NCBI GenBank assembly: GCA_933207985.1
Contig: OW240918.1
Span: forward strand, 24,448,025 to 24,512,024
Length of the DNA: 64,000 nucleotides
DNA from: Pelobates cultripes
Taxonomy: Eukaryota > Chordata > Amphibia > Anura > Pelobatidae
Reading direction: 5' to 3'
Below, piece after piece: positions 1 to 11,611 of this stretch. Every line of letters begins with the position of its first letter. Within the stretch, counting starts at the first letter, position 1. Below the pieces are notes generated by a model. It saw nothing but the letters and a program-made list of their open reading frames with translations, did no database searches and was not told the origin of the DNA. Position numbers and translations under genes: made by a program.

Positions 1-1707
1 CGGGTTGAAGGAGGTTTTTCTCCTTCACTTTCACTCACTTTTGATTTTCACTTCTAGGGCACTATTTCACGATGTGTAGGTAACCAGCACTCTAAGCATG
101 GTTCTACACATTAGCACTATTATTTCCTAATTTTTCACCTTTTCCTCCTGTCACTCCTGATATGCTATCTAGATTGGAACTATCTATTTGATTGAGGAAT
201 CTGGACTGGCTCTGTGTGTATTTGAGGGGGCAACAGATACTCTTTGTACCCCGTAGCGATTTAGGAAACCACTAACTTAAGATTTATCATTTATGACATA
301 TTTTGTGATTAATCTACGAATTTTCATGTAGACTTTTTTCCTTTTATTATATGTTACTTGGTATCCAGTTAAATGCTGTTATCCTTAATTGCTGATTGCT
401 TAACTACACTCTTATTGTAGCTTTTTTGATACAGCGGGCTTTGCTACAAGTCTTACTTTATATACAGCCACTATTCAAAGTTCCTCTTTGACTGATTGTC
501 TTTTCCATCTAGATTACAGGAGTCAATTTAAAGGCTCATTCCACAACCGCTTTTACTGTTGACATGGACATACTATGGTTGATTATATTAAAGTCCTGAG
601 TCTCAAATAGATTCTTTACGTCTAAGAGTCCTTTAGACAGGAGAAGAGCCATTTAGGCTATTTTAATCACTTGAATCTACGTATGAACCCTCTCTATATT
701 CCGACATATTGATGGTAATTTTGATTTAATTATTTATTATTTACTAATATTTTGTCCAGCCGACAGTCCTGGTTCTGGTTTCAGTGACCAGTAACAGGAA
801 AGTCATTTTCTAGTACTACTAATAATAATAATAAAAGAGAAAGGGTATGAGACTGGGAAACATAGACACAAGGCTAGAGTAGTATGGAGATAGAGTGGTG
901 CATTAACAAAACACCAGGAACACAAAGCAATGACCATTTCAAATAAAATATATATCCCTGTGCAAGCCTGCTCCAACACAGGGGATTCTAATTGATCTCT
1001 CAGGATGGAACAAGGAAACAATATCACTGTCTTTGTTTGTTTTCCACCTCTGCTTAATTGATCATTATACATTTTGCTAAATGTTGTTCAATTGCTGTTG
1101 TGACAACTATGTTTGGCTTTAATATAGCAGCCATAATGTGTATATGACGCCCATGTTACTGTTGTGAGCAGCTCCTGGATATCCAGATAATCGGCCCAGA
1201 AAAATCATATGGCCATGACGCATATTTAGTAAACTCATGGCTGTGTGCATTATATCGGATTAGGGTGTACACATAGATACAAATAGACCTCTTATTTTTG
1301 TTTGTTTGTTTGTTTGTTTGTTTAAAACATAACAAGCTAACCTAACCCCATTAAACAAGTGTCCACATTGACCTAAACAGGGTACAAGAAGGATATTTTG
1401 TCTCTCCAAAAGGGTGCGCTTTCACCTGGCACATCCCTTGCATGCGCCTGTGAGTATGCTCCTATTTATAATTATTAAGAGCCAGCTAATTACTTAATAC
1501 AAAATGCCATAATCTAAAATACAATGCCTCATCTCAAAACAAAGGTTTCCATCTACATTGCTTCAAATGGAATGAAACCAATTGTAGTTTAGAGACAAAA
1601 ATAAAAAAGCCAAAGTTATGTACTTATTGGAGTATATAATTGTGAAGAATCCCCCTCCATGCATTCGGTACTTTCCCTCCCTGCTACTTTATCCATGGAT
1701 TTATTAC
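1..1707. other. No gene recognised; short TTTG microsatellite
   Basis: I see no supportable coding region. The only clear repeat is a run of TTTG units at about 1296-1323. The first 800 bases have a mixed composition that could be old repeat, but I recognise no family. Confidence 0.5.
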
Positions 1708-2057
1708 TGTGACAAAGTGCCCTTTGCCACTTGTGCCTGGAGAGGACTGCTTGCCCGCCTCCTGCCCTGTGACTATGGACTCTGGGAGATTTGGCCCGTT
1801 CAATTCAGATGATAGGAGTTATGTATTTTTGTATCCTTTGTGTTTTACTGGGAACAATTGCTCAATGGAGTCTGCCTCTATCCCTGGATAATTGGATTAT
1901 GTTCCCCATTGTCTCCAGGATAGAGGGCTCTGTAAAACCGGTTTGGGCCAGATAGCAATGCTGCCAGCCAGGCCCCAAAAGATACTTTACTAACTTCTGA
2001 ACACCTGGTCTGATTCATGCCATTTTTTGATATGTTCTTTCCCTGAATGGATTGATT

Positions 2058-2073
2058 GTGAATATATAATTTT
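2058..2073. repeat. Left target-site duplication of the LINE
   Basis: GTGAATATATAATTTT is found here and again at 9783-9798. The uninterrupted sequence is present in the 3' LTR near 11720. The T-run that follows is the LINE poly(A) tail read on the other strand. Confidence 0.9.
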
Positions 2074-2090
2074 ATTTTTTTTTGACAATC

Positions 2091-2096
2091 TTTATT
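2091..2096 (-). terminator. LINE polyadenylation signal
   Basis: AATAAA is read on the minus strand, 8-17 bases upstream of the A-run at the LINE 3' end. Position and orientation fit the transcript end of the LINE. Confidence 0.75.
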
Positions 2097-2980
2097 TTGC
2101 GTTTTCATAAACAGGAAAATACAGAAAGAAGAGCACAATAGCTTTGAGTTAGTGTCACAATCCAAGTGTACATTCAAGAACCACATAGATGTCGCTTTTA
2201 TAATACAGTTCTATCTATAAAACAACTGTGAAATACAGCCCATCTGACTTCTTTATACCTTATTATTCTTATTGTTTGTGTTTGACATTTTTCAGCTATC
2301 TGTTGTTATCCAAGAGAAATGGGGGTGTGTGAGAGAGTAGGAAAAGGGGATTAGTCAGGGGTAGGGGAGTCGCCTTAACTATAGCGAACACTAAGGGTCA
2401 CAGTATCTGCACTTTCAGTTCTGTCCCTCTTTTAGCTATTTGCGATTATCTAGATTATATCGGCATGAATAGGGTCTGTTTGCGTGTCGCACATATCGAA
2501 TGTAGTGGTTCTCATCAACGTTTGAGACGGTTAGCCTCTTTTGTATGGTTTCTGCGCCTGTCAAGTGTGGTCGTCCTGGCGGAGGGGTGTCAGTGTGTGG
2601 GTCATACGGGCAGGAGTGCCTATGCGGCTGATCTTACTGCGATGTCCCCCATATGTGTAGTTATAAGTCTGTGGGCATCTAGGGTGACTTACGCGTGCGC
2701 GGTATTATAGTCTGAGTATGTGGGCCTTTGTCTGTTAACCCCCCCGTCGCCTGCTTCGGTTGTGGCGTCTGTGCGGTGTTCTGTCATGGCATGCATGTCC
2801 TGGTCCATATCTAAAATTGGGATAGTCTGTCCCAGCAATGTCCGGATAGGTGGGGGACGTGGATGAGGGAGAGGGGGAGGTAGTAAGGAGGGGAGGGAGA
2901 GAGGAAGGGGGTATATATATCCTAATAGGAGTTGTGAGTGGAGCAGCTGGGGGGGGGAGGGAAAAAGAGTGGCAGGTGTT

Positions 2981-5900
2981 TTAGGGTACAGTTCTGTCCG
3001 CAGCAATGTACAGGAGCCGGGGGGTCCATGTCAGGTTACATTTTTCTGTGTGGCCTTGGATGGCTGCCGTCATGCTTTCCATGGAACGAATTTCTCCTAC
3101 TCTATCTACCCACTGCTGGAAGGTGGGGGTAGCCATTTGTTTCCACATTGTGGGTATCAGGGATTTCGCTGCCGTCAGCAGATGTTTCGTCAATGATTTC
3201 TTATAGGTCTTTAGTGTCATGCTCGTGTGGTCTAGTAGCATGGGGAGGGGCTGGAGCGGGAGTTCCGGGTCCGATATTTCGCGTATTTTGGCGTTTACCA
3301 TTTCCCAGAAGGGGGTGATGGATGAGCATGTCCACCAGACATGGAGCATAGTGCCTTTCTCCTCTCTGCACCGCCAACATGTATCCTCCATATCCGGGTT
3401 CATGCGGTGTAGCACGTCAGGTGTTCTGTACCAGGTGGTTAACAGCTTGTAGCTCATCTCTTGAAATTTTGAGCTAATAGTGCATTTGTGTGTTAGTATA
3501 AATATCTTGTCCCAGTCCTGGGTTGTCAGGGATTCTCTGGTTTCTCTTTCCCATCTGGCGATAAATTTCGGAGGCGGCTCATTTCTCCCACCTATAAGCA
3601 TTGCGTATAGGGTCGAAATCCCCCGTTCCATGTGCCGCCTACTTGCGCAAAGTGTTTCAAAGTGTGTGAGATCACGGTGAAATTGTTGTTTGGCTACCGT
3701 GGTTGAGTAGTACGACCGGACCTGCAGGTATCGGAACCGGTCTAGGAACGTGGGGATTGTGTCAGGGAGCAAATCCGTCAGGGTTTTGAGGGTGCCATTT
3801 TCGCACCATTGGCGCATGTAGATCCAGTCTGATCTTGAGAAACTTTTTAGTTCCCCTGGCATCATTCCTCCTCCCACTTCTGGGTTACATGAGATGGGCG
3901 TTAGTGGGCTGGTGTGGGTAGTTAGCTGCTGCGGATAGCGAAGAGTGCACCATAGCTTCACTGTTGCGTCTATCAGGGGGTTCCCCGTGCGGAGGGCGGT
4001 TTGTGAGATTCCCGTCCTCCATAGTTGCGCAGGGATCTTCCCCTCTGCCTGTGTTATCTCGGCCCGTACCCATAGTTTGTCAGTCGATTGGGTGTGCCAG
4101 TCTACAACTCTCAGCAGGTGCGCCGCTCGGTAGTATCCCGTGATCGATGGGAATCTGGCTCCTCCACTGTGTTTAGGTTTCTCCAGTCGGTCTTTACTGA
4201 TTCGTGGTGTTCCCCTCTTCCACACCAATCTCAGAATCGCCGTGGATATAGCGTGGAAGAAGTCTCGTGGTAAAGCTATCGGGATCGTCTGAAATAAATA
4301 GAGAAGACGCGGTAGGATGTTCATCTTAATCGCGTTTATGCGTCCAAACCACGAGATATAAAGGTCTGTCCATCGTTGCATATCGGCCTGAATGGTGGTC
4401 AGGATAGGGACAAAGTTTGCCTGGTAGAGGTATGCGAGCTTTTTAGTCAACCAGATACCGAGGTATTTTAGTTTAACCTCGCACCATTTGAACTTGAACT
4501 GTGATCGAAGGTGCAACGCCGATGCGGCTGGGACCGAGATGTTAATGGCCTCTGACTTCTCTGTGTTGAGTTTCAAATTCGCGACCCTCCCAAATTCTCG
4601 GAGGAGCCTCAGCAGGTTTGGCATGGAGATCAGCGGCCGCTCTAGGAAGAAGAGCATATCGTCGGCGTAAGCCGCAACCCTGTGTTCCGTTCCCCCTATT
4701 GTATGTCCCATGATTCTCCCATCAGCTCTGACCGCCTCCAGTAGCGGCTCCAAAGAGAGGGCAAATAGAAGGGGGGACAAGGGGCACCCATGTCTTTGTG
4801 CCATTCCGAATGGGAAACGGGTCGGAGAGGGCGCCGTTGACTCGGATTCGCGCCGTCGGATTCGTGTATAATGCTGCTATCGAGGTCCTTATATTGGGAC
4901 CGAAGCCCATGTACTGAAGCGTGGCTGCGAGGTATGCCCAATCCACTCGGTCAAAGGCCTTTTCCGCATCAGTGGATAGGAGGACCAGTCCTTCTCCCCG
5001 CTCTCCGGCCGAGTGGATGATGTTAAGCGCCCGGATAGTATTGTCCCGAGCTTCCCTGCCCGGGACAAAACCCACCTGGTCCGGGTGCACCAGATCGGGG
5101 AGCACCCTGGCCAGGCGGAGAGCCATGGCTTTCGCAAATAGTTTCAGGTCTGCATTTAAGAGGGAGATGGGGCGGTAACTTGCACAGCATGCTGGGTCTT
5201 TCCCCTCTTTCGGCAAGACCGTTACTACTGCACGGAGCGAATCGACCGGAAAATTCTGGCCCTCGAGGAGCGAATTCAGGCCTGACAGTAGGTGTGGCAG
5301 TAGCATATCCTTAAAAGTGCGTAGGTAACTTGCGGGGAGGCCATCTGGTCCCGGCGCTCTGTTGGATTTGGTCAGTTTGAGCGCCGCATATAGTTCCTCG
5401 AGAGACAGAGGTTGTTCCATGTCTGCTGCTTTCTCTGGGGTGATTTTCCGGGAGACATGTCTGGAGAGATAGTCCGTCAGGTCTCGGCCGTGTCTTGTTG
5501 GGTCGTGAGCGCTAGCCGTATCAGCAAGGTTGTAGAGGTCCATGTAATAATTCCTGAACGCCTGCATAATCTCCGCCGGGAGTTGCGTTTCTTGCCGGTC
5601 TTTTGTGTTGATTTTGTGTATGTGGTTTTGCCTCTGCCTCTGTTGCAGGATTCTGGCTAACAATCTACCGCATTTGTTGGAGTACTCATAAAAATAGCGT
5701 TTAGACCTGCGGATCACGTTGAGTAGTTTCTGGGAGAGTACGTCCTTGAGTTGTCTTCTCGCATCCGTCAGTTGCAGATATATGTCGTCTGTCAGTTCCT
5801 GTTTATGTAGGTTTTCTAGGTCGGCTATCCGCTTGACTAGGTCCAGGACTAGTCTGGAGCTCTCTCGTTTGCGTTGTGTGCAGAGGCTGATGTAGTGCCC

Positions 5901-6803
5901 TCTAATTACGCATTTATGCGCCTCCCAGGTGATCAGCGATGGGACCTCGGGGGAGGAGTTATCTTCAAAGTATTGAGTGAGTGCTTGTGAGGTCAGAGTC
6001 GTGCATTCCGCGTCTGTTAGTACGTTTTCGTTGAGTCTCCATTGGCGTTCTTTCGGTTTGAAGAGGGGCGATTTGAGTTGTATGGACACGGGGGCATGGT
6101 CGGAGTCTCTGTGGATCCCTATATCTGCGGACATGAGCAGATGGAGGTATTCCTGCGCCACGAAGACGTAGTCTATCCTGCTATACTGGTTATGGGGGGC
6201 CGAATAGCAGGTGTAATCCCTCCCGTCTGGGTGAGCCGCCTGCCAGCAGTCGACCAAGCCAAGTCTATTTAGGGCTTGTTTGGTCCTACGCACACAGTGG
6301 TCCGGTATGGCGCTGGACCCCCGAGACGTATCCACCCGTGGGTCTAGGGGGAGATTTATGTCCCCTGCTAGTATCAAGAGCCCCTCCCTAAATTTCTCCA
6401 GGTGTGTTAGCGTTCGGGCCAAAAATGTGTGTTGGCCGCGGTTGGGGCAGTATACATTGGCCAATGTGTATTGGCGATCCGCTATAGTTCCTTTCACGAA
6501 AAGGTACCTCCCTTGCGGGTCTGTCTTGGTATCGGTGCACCGGAATGGAACACTTCCCGCCAAGAGGATGGCCACACCCGAACGTTTGGTATCTCGGTGG
6601 TTTGCATAGAATCCCTGGGGGAATCTTCCGTCTCGCATCATGGGGGCACTCCCCTCCTTGAAGTGTGTCTCCTGCAGGAATGCTACAGATACCCTGAAGG
6701 AGCATAGCTTCCGCAGAAGGTGCTTGTGTTTCTCAGGGATGTTGAGGCCTCTGGTGTTGTTAGACCAGATCCTGAGCGGAGCCGGTAGGAACCCCAGAGA
6801 CAT
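2981..6803 (-). pseudogene. LINE ORF2: endonuclease-reverse transcriptase, one frameshift
   Basis: This would nick target DNA and reverse-transcribe the LINE RNA at the nick. The first frame (6803-4722, 693 codons) carries an AP-endonuclease domain: WSN at 13-15, QETH at 44-47, GDIN at 147-150, SRID at 208-211 and SDH at 234-236. The reverse transcriptase follows, with RPISLLN, the GFVPGR block and motif A STDAEKAFDR around 610-619. Near 4790 the reading frame slips by one base, after the RNGTK block. The second frame (4804-2981) picks up at GCPLSP and continues through AYADD (residues 45-49) to a Cys/His C-terminal motif, CWRC...H...C. Together the two frames make about 1270 residues, the usual ORF2 length. 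Start chosen: MSLGFLP, just ahead of the endonuclease. I see no other lesion in the two frames. Confidence 0.93.
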
Positions 6804-8546
6804 TGCTGCGGAGTGCGTGAGTGTAGTGGGAGGGAAGGTATCAGGAGGAAAGCGTGAATGAGAAGTGTATTAGGGGAGGGAGGAGGTGAATGAGACTGTC
6901 AGAGAGGATAATAGGGAGGGAAGGGGAGGGATGTAAGGGCAGGGGCGGGTAGTAATGTGTGTCACTCAGTGAGGGACAGTCAGGTATGTCAGTCTGGGCT
7001 GGGGGGGGGGTTTGGAGGGTGTCTAGTATAGGTAGACAACTATGACCCTAGATCGGTCCGGTGCACCAGGGTATACGTGCCTCTTCGGCGAGGTCCCTGG
7101 GCTCGATCAAATTTACAGATAGGGTCCGCTGCGCAGGGCCATAGCAGCCGGTATGAAGTATGATGTATCGAGAGTCGTGAGGCTACTGCTAACGTCCGGC
7201 TCCGTTGAATTGCTCATTGTCCCTGAGCCTAGGGGAAGTATGTACGTGACTGAACAATTTATAACAGAAGTGTTTTTGCATGAGATGGCTTAACTGAAGT
7301 TACATTCTAACAAAATCAACAGCTTAATTACTTTAAACAGATCAGCAATACCCTGAGGGCCAGCTAGAGGCCTCTCATTGCCCCGTATTCCCTTCTGGGT
7401 ACACACTCACTCCCAGACTCCCGTCTGTCTTCCCCCGGTTGGCTCTTAACTGAAGCAGTTTTGCATATGGGGGTTCTACTGAGGTAACAAACCAACGATT
7501 TGACAGCTTAGCAACAGTAGGCTAATCAGTATGTCCCCGTGAGTCCGTCAGAAGCCTCCCAGAGCTCTGCATCCTCCCGTGGGCACCTACCCACTCCCGG
7601 TCACCTCTCCCCCACCCAGGTTCACTGTGGTGGCTAACCTTAGTAGTGTGAGAGGTAGTCTGCGGCATTGACCTGCGGGCAACCCGGGTCATCCAAGATG
7701 TTGAGGGCCTAAGGCAGCCGAGCGCTCACCCCTGGGCCTCCCCGTGTGTCCCCCTATTGATCCCCATCCACCTCCCGGACCGGTGCATCCCCCTTCCGCC
7801 ACTGCAGTGTGTCCCCACTTGGGTCTGCCAGGTATCCGCCGGTCCCCTCGTGTTTCCCGGGGGGCTAGTATGCGTCTAGGTCTCATGTCAGTCCCCTGAG
7901 TGGGCCTAGTTAGTGGAAGTTATGGGTCCCCTTGGATCCCCATATCTGGGTCTGTCAGAGCACATCCCCACTCGTCAGGGCTTGTGGACTCATTCTCCAC
8001 GTCAGGCAGGCCCCCTTCCCCAGCTCCCCTCCCAGGTCCATCCCCTCCCCCCGTACAGGTAACCTGATGACCCAAGGGGATCGGTCAGATACTATCAATT
8101 TTGTGAGCCTCAGGGCGTAGCAAGGTGGGCGCTATACATGTGCCCCTGCGCCAATGTTATGTCCAGGCTCGTGGGCCGCTTGTGTACCTTGGGGGACGTC
8201 TGCAGCCTGATGAGCTGTGATCCAGGGTGTGAGTGGGCAGGGTTCAAGACCTGGTCCCCCCTCCCAAACAAGTCTTTCCCCCCCCCTGTCGTTACTCCCT
8301 ACCCTTGTAGCTTGGCCTTGTTAGTCCTGGGCCAGGGATTCACAGCAACCAAAAACTCAGGGCGGGCCAAGCCCGTAGCAGGGTGTGGGCTTGTTGTGAG
8401 TGGGGAACCTGGTAGTCAGTGTTTAAAGGGCAGCAGGGACCCCGGGGTGAGCCGGGAGCGGCTATACGGTAGTGGTGTGGGGTACATACCGCTATTGGCG
8501 TCTGCACAGCCAAGTCCTGGGTGTTGGTGTTCGGAGGGGCGGTAAG
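6804..8546 (-). other. Long ORF1-ORF2 spacer of the LINE
   Basis: There are 1743 bases between the ORF1 stop and the ORF2 start, with no convincing coding frame (the longest minus-strand frame is 65 codons). The sequence is GC-rich with G/C runs. Two stretches, about 7230-7425 and 7438-7615, look like divergent tandem copies: both contain a TAACTGAAG-type segment, an ACAGCTTA segment, then CAGTA/CAATA and GCCTC blocks in the same order. It could hold a promoter for ORF2, or be an insertion private to this lineage. Neither is shown. Confidence 0.6.
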
Positions 8547-9683
8547 CTAAGTCCCGCGGGCCTGCTTCCGGCTGGTCGGGTGGTCATAGTCCTCAGGGTT
8601 AGCATGATCTGGGCGCTTGAAAGCTCTATTCCTCCGAGCCATCTGGACCTCCTCTTCTTGGGGGTCGACCCCGTCCGTTGCCCGCTGGTGGCTGTCTGAG
8701 GCTTGTTGCGGTGGGCCCATGAGGATCCAGTTGGGAATCGCTGCCGCCGGTAGATCTAGGGCTCGGAGGAAGCCAGGTACGTCATTCGGCCATCGCATTG
8801 TACGCCATGAGTTGTCCTTCCGGGCCTGCAGGCTGAATGGATGGCCCCATTTGTAAGGGATCCTCCTGTCTTGCAGCAGACGGGTAAGCGGCCTCAGAGC
8901 CCTCCGTGCTTCGAGCGTCAGGTGGGACAGGTCTTGAAATAGTGAGATCTGCGTGTCCATGAAGGTGATAGTCTGTGTCCTAGCTGCCCGCATGATGGCC
9001 TCTTTCAGTTGAAAGGATAAAAGGCAACATATGATGTCTCTGGGGAGACCGTCGGTTCTTGGGGGGCGGAGGGCTCTATGGGCCCTTTCAATGTGGTAGG
9101 TGTCAGGGGCTTCCTCCCCCAGTACTTGCGTGAAAAGCTGTGTCAATATAGTTATAAGATCCTCACCAGCTTGTTCAGCTAGACCCCTCACGCGGATATT
9201 ATTACGGCGTCCGCGGTTGTCTAGATCTTCAACCTGTCTCCTCAGGTCCAGAAGCACCGTGCCTTGCCTTGAGGTGGCGTTATCCGCTGCCTGGGAATGT
9301 TGGGCTGCCTGTAGGCAATCTGCTTCCAATTCAGTAACTCGTTGCTCCAGGGCGTTAAGATCACTCCGCACCTCCTGGATCTCTTCTCGTATGGCAGATC
9401 TCATTTCTTGCACCAAAGCTGTTTTATCAGCCTTAGTCAGCATGTTTGAGGCAATTGTAGCTAGTTCTGCTGAAATTTGTGATAACGTGTCCATTTGCAT
9501 CGATCCTGCATGAGAGTCAGTCGTGCTGCCGGCGCCCGGCGAGTCCGGCGCCATATTGTCTGTCGGGCGCATGGGTCTTAGGCTGTCCGGGGTTGACAGG
9601 AATCCATCCATGGGACCCGCCGGACGCCTCGGTGATGCCGACCCTGAGGGTCCAGGGGTCGCCAGGCACTTAGATTTCCCCAT
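8547..9683 (-). CDS. LINE ORF1 protein (L1 ORF1p/Transposase_22-like)
   Basis: This 378-residue nucleic-acid-binding chaperone should coat LINE RNA as a trimer. The N-terminus is Pro/Ser/Gly-rich and low in structure (about 1-65). A heptad-rich coiled coil follows (about 70-155, with LNALEQRVTELEAD and RRQVEDLDNR segments). The RNA-recognition fold opens with RRNNIRVRGL near 160, and a C-terminal domain contains the IERAHRAL and RRIPYKWG segments. A basic tail ends it. This order and length match L1/Tx1 ORF1p. The frame is uninterrupted from MGKSKC to the stop, unlike ORF2. The start lies 99 bases inside the LINE 5' end. The assignment is by motif order; no alignment was run. Confidence 0.9.
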   Translation of the reverse strand: MGKSKCLATPGPSGSASPRRPAGPMDGFLSTPDSLRPMRPTDNMAPDSPGAGSTTDSHAGSMQMDTLSQISAELATIASNMLTKADKTALVQEMRSAIREEIQEVRSDLNALEQRVTELEADCLQAAQHSQAADNATSRQGTVLLDLRRQVEDLDNRGRRNNIRVRGLAEQAGEDLITILTQLFTQVLGEEAPDTYHIERAHRALRPPRTDGLPRDIICCLLSFQLKEAIMRAARTQTITFMDTQISLFQDLSHLTLEARRALRPLTRLLQDRRIPYKWGHPFSLQARKDNSWRTMRWPNDVPGFLRALDLPAAAIPNWILMGPPQQASDSHQRATDGVDPQEEEVQMARRNRAFKRPDHANPEDYDHPTSRKQARGT

Positions 9684-9782
9684 ATTTGGCTGCAGGGGCG
9701 CTAGTGGTAAGGGGCTTTAGGAGCCGGGATCACAGAGCCTCGCGGATATGCGACCTACTCCATGTCCGGTCGGCCTAATTCC

Positions 9783-9798
9783 GTGAATATATAATTTT
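9783..9798. repeat. Right target-site duplication of the LINE
   Basis: GTGAATATATAATTTT, identical to 2058-2073. LTR sequence resumes directly after it, which fixes the LINE 5' end at 9782. Confidence 0.9.
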
Positions 9799-10383
9799 TA
9801 TGTGAATGTGATGTATATTTTAGAAGTTATGAATATGCTGTAAAAACTGTATTTTTCTTGCTTGTGATAATTGCATCTTCTATTGTATAAGATAATTGAA
9901 TCACAGGCAGAGGGGAGGATTTTGTGTGGGCTGTAACCTCTGTTTTATTGGCTACTGTAGATAACGTGTGTGTCCCTCCCCTGCATGGGAGCAGGTCATA
10001 AAAGAAACTGTAGCTTGAATACCTGTTGTTGTGACTTCCAGTAAAGTCTTATTCCAGCATTAAGCCTTGGCTCATGTTTGGGGGATTGGAAAACTACACT
10101 CTGGGGATTGCTATATTCACTATACTCCCCAGGGTATATCCACTAAGCTCTGCTAAGAGCTTGTTCCTGCTCTCTAGGGAAAAAGAGGTTAACCCACTGG
10201 AAGCTGGATCCTGGCCTTGGGTCCAGGGTGGGTGGAGACAGCGAGACCCCGGCGCAGCTGCATCACTGGGAGTGGGGTCTGCAGTGCTGATGGTGTCGGT
10301 TGGAGTGCTTGGAGTCCTCAGCGAGCACTAGGAGCATCGATTGGCGGAGGTACTCAGTTGGAGTGCCAGTGGTCCGTCACATT

Positions 10384-10401
10384 TGGTGGCAGCGGTGGGA
10401 T
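10384..10401 (+). promoter_or_regulatory. Primer-binding site, tRNA-Leu(AAG)-like
   Basis: TGGTGGCAGCGGTGGGAT starts two bases after the 5' LTR. From known tRNA sequences, it is complementary over 18 bases to the 3' end of a vertebrate tRNA-Leu(AAG) including CCA. This would prime minus-strand DNA synthesis and it fixes the element's orientation as plus. Confidence 0.8.
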
Positions 10402-10444
10402 GGCGTTCTAGTGTGCGGACCAGCAGCTCGGAGACACAGGTAAC

Positions 10445-11419
10445 GTGTGGAGTTATGGATTTATAATTGAGGGCAGCGCTAGCACTCGTGCAGCGACCCT
10501 GACTTTGGAGGAACTCGAAGGGATGAAGCAAGCTAGCCCCCGGGTAGCGTCACCCTACGAGGAGGAGTTCCTATGGAGACTACAAAATGCCTTGGCCCAG
10601 GAGTGTGGCCCGATTTCAGCCGAGGAGGAGCTGGACTGGAGAGATGGGATATGACGAGATCTCTAGCAGGAGGCCTTGGAGTGGACACGAGACCCAGGAG
10701 GAGAGAATCTCCCAAGCAAAGCACAGCGCAGTCAGAAACAAACGGCGCTGAGGAGGCCCTTCCTAGGGTATCTGCCCCAGAGAGAGTGAGTGCTGGAATA
10801 GCAGAGGTTGATCAGAAAAGAACTGTGGCTGGATGAGGCTTACCGTGCGCTACGGTGGTTCTCGGTCCAGAGGTGCCCCTGGATGGCTGAGAGTGAAAGG
10901 CCAGAGGGCCGTGATTACGATGGCCCTGGTCTGTTATGGGAGGCATTGGTGGAGGACTGTGACTTTGGCAGCACCGAGGAGTCCCGGCATTGGGACATCA
11001 GGGGATGGCGATTGCATGCACTGGAGCTCCCTGATACTACTGGACTGGGACCAGATATCAACCGCCTAATCACAATTGAATGGGAGCTAGAACAGGAGTA
11101 CTATCAACTGTTCGACTTAGCCCAACCACCGGCCCTCAGCCCAGAGGATTACCTGGTCACCGTACCCTCTTCTGTTCAACCAGCCCCAGAGGTGTGCAAC
11201 CTTATAGAACGGTCCTGGGAAGACCCACAGATGGCAGGTGGTAATGGGACTCAGGTCTCTCCACCGGCCCTACAGGGATGCTGGGTACCCGGCCCAGATC
11301 CCCAGCGGCAGTGCATCTCACAGGGAGAGGAGACAATCGGTCTCTCTCCCCAGCGGCGGCCTGAGTTCCAGGAGCTGGTGATGGTAGATCCCTCCACCTT
11401 ACAGCAACCAGCGTCCTAG
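10445..11419 (+). pseudogene. Broken internal ORF of the LTR element, function unknown
   Basis: Three overlapping short frames (10445-10654, 10573-10836, 10808-11419) cover the position where gag would lie. The longest, 203 codons, is acidic with Trp- and Pro-rich stretches (LLWEALVEDC, WELEQEYYQLFDLAQPP). I see no zinc knuckle, protease or reverse-transcriptase motif. The acidic, aromatic-rich style continues across the frame changes, which suggests one former ORF broken by frameshifts. Gag-like origin is inferred from position alone. It could also be an unrelated accessory ORF of a non-autonomous family. Confidence 0.45.
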
Positions 11420-11611
11420 GGAGTGGGGGCAGCCAGCCTCCCTCTCCCACCGCAGCAGGAGATACCGGGTGAGAGGGGGAAACAACCCTAAACACACTGG
11501 CGCAGATGGGACCGCGGTCTCTGTGCCAGTCCGACAGTAATGCTGGACGGGCGGTCCACATCCCCAACCAACCCCGCAGGGATGCCAGGAGGAGGAGGTA
11601 AGCAAAACTTC

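Larger units (their letters stand above)
2074..9782 (-). mobile_element. Full-length L1/Tx1-type LINE
   Basis: This 7.7 kb non-LTR retrotransposon runs right to left: a short 5' leader (9782-9684), ORF1 (9683-8547), a long spacer, ORF2 (6803-2981 in two frames), a 3' UTR of about 0.9 kb, an AATAAA signal and a poly(A) tail at 2074-2083. A 16-bp target duplication brackets it, and it sits inside the 5' LTR of the surrounding LTR element. The ORF1 coiled coil plus RNA-binding fold, and the apurinic endonuclease plus YADD reverse transcriptase of ORF2, place it in the L1/Tx1 group. Full length with near-intact ORFs indicates a recent insertion. It is inactive as it stands because of the ORF2 frameshift. 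Confidence 0.93.
1708..10381 (+). repeat. 5' LTR, split by the LINE insertion
   Basis: LTR sequence occupies 1708-2073 and resumes at 9783/9799-10381, about 950 bp in total once the LINE is removed. The resumed part matches 11723-12309 closely, including the CATAAAAG box and the CCGTCACA end. It is immediately followed by TT and the primer-binding site. Confidence 0.85.

Noticed and set aside
6804..8546. Hidden third ORF in the LINE spacer
   Set aside because: The longest minus-strand frame is 65 codons, Gly/Arg-rich, without motifs.
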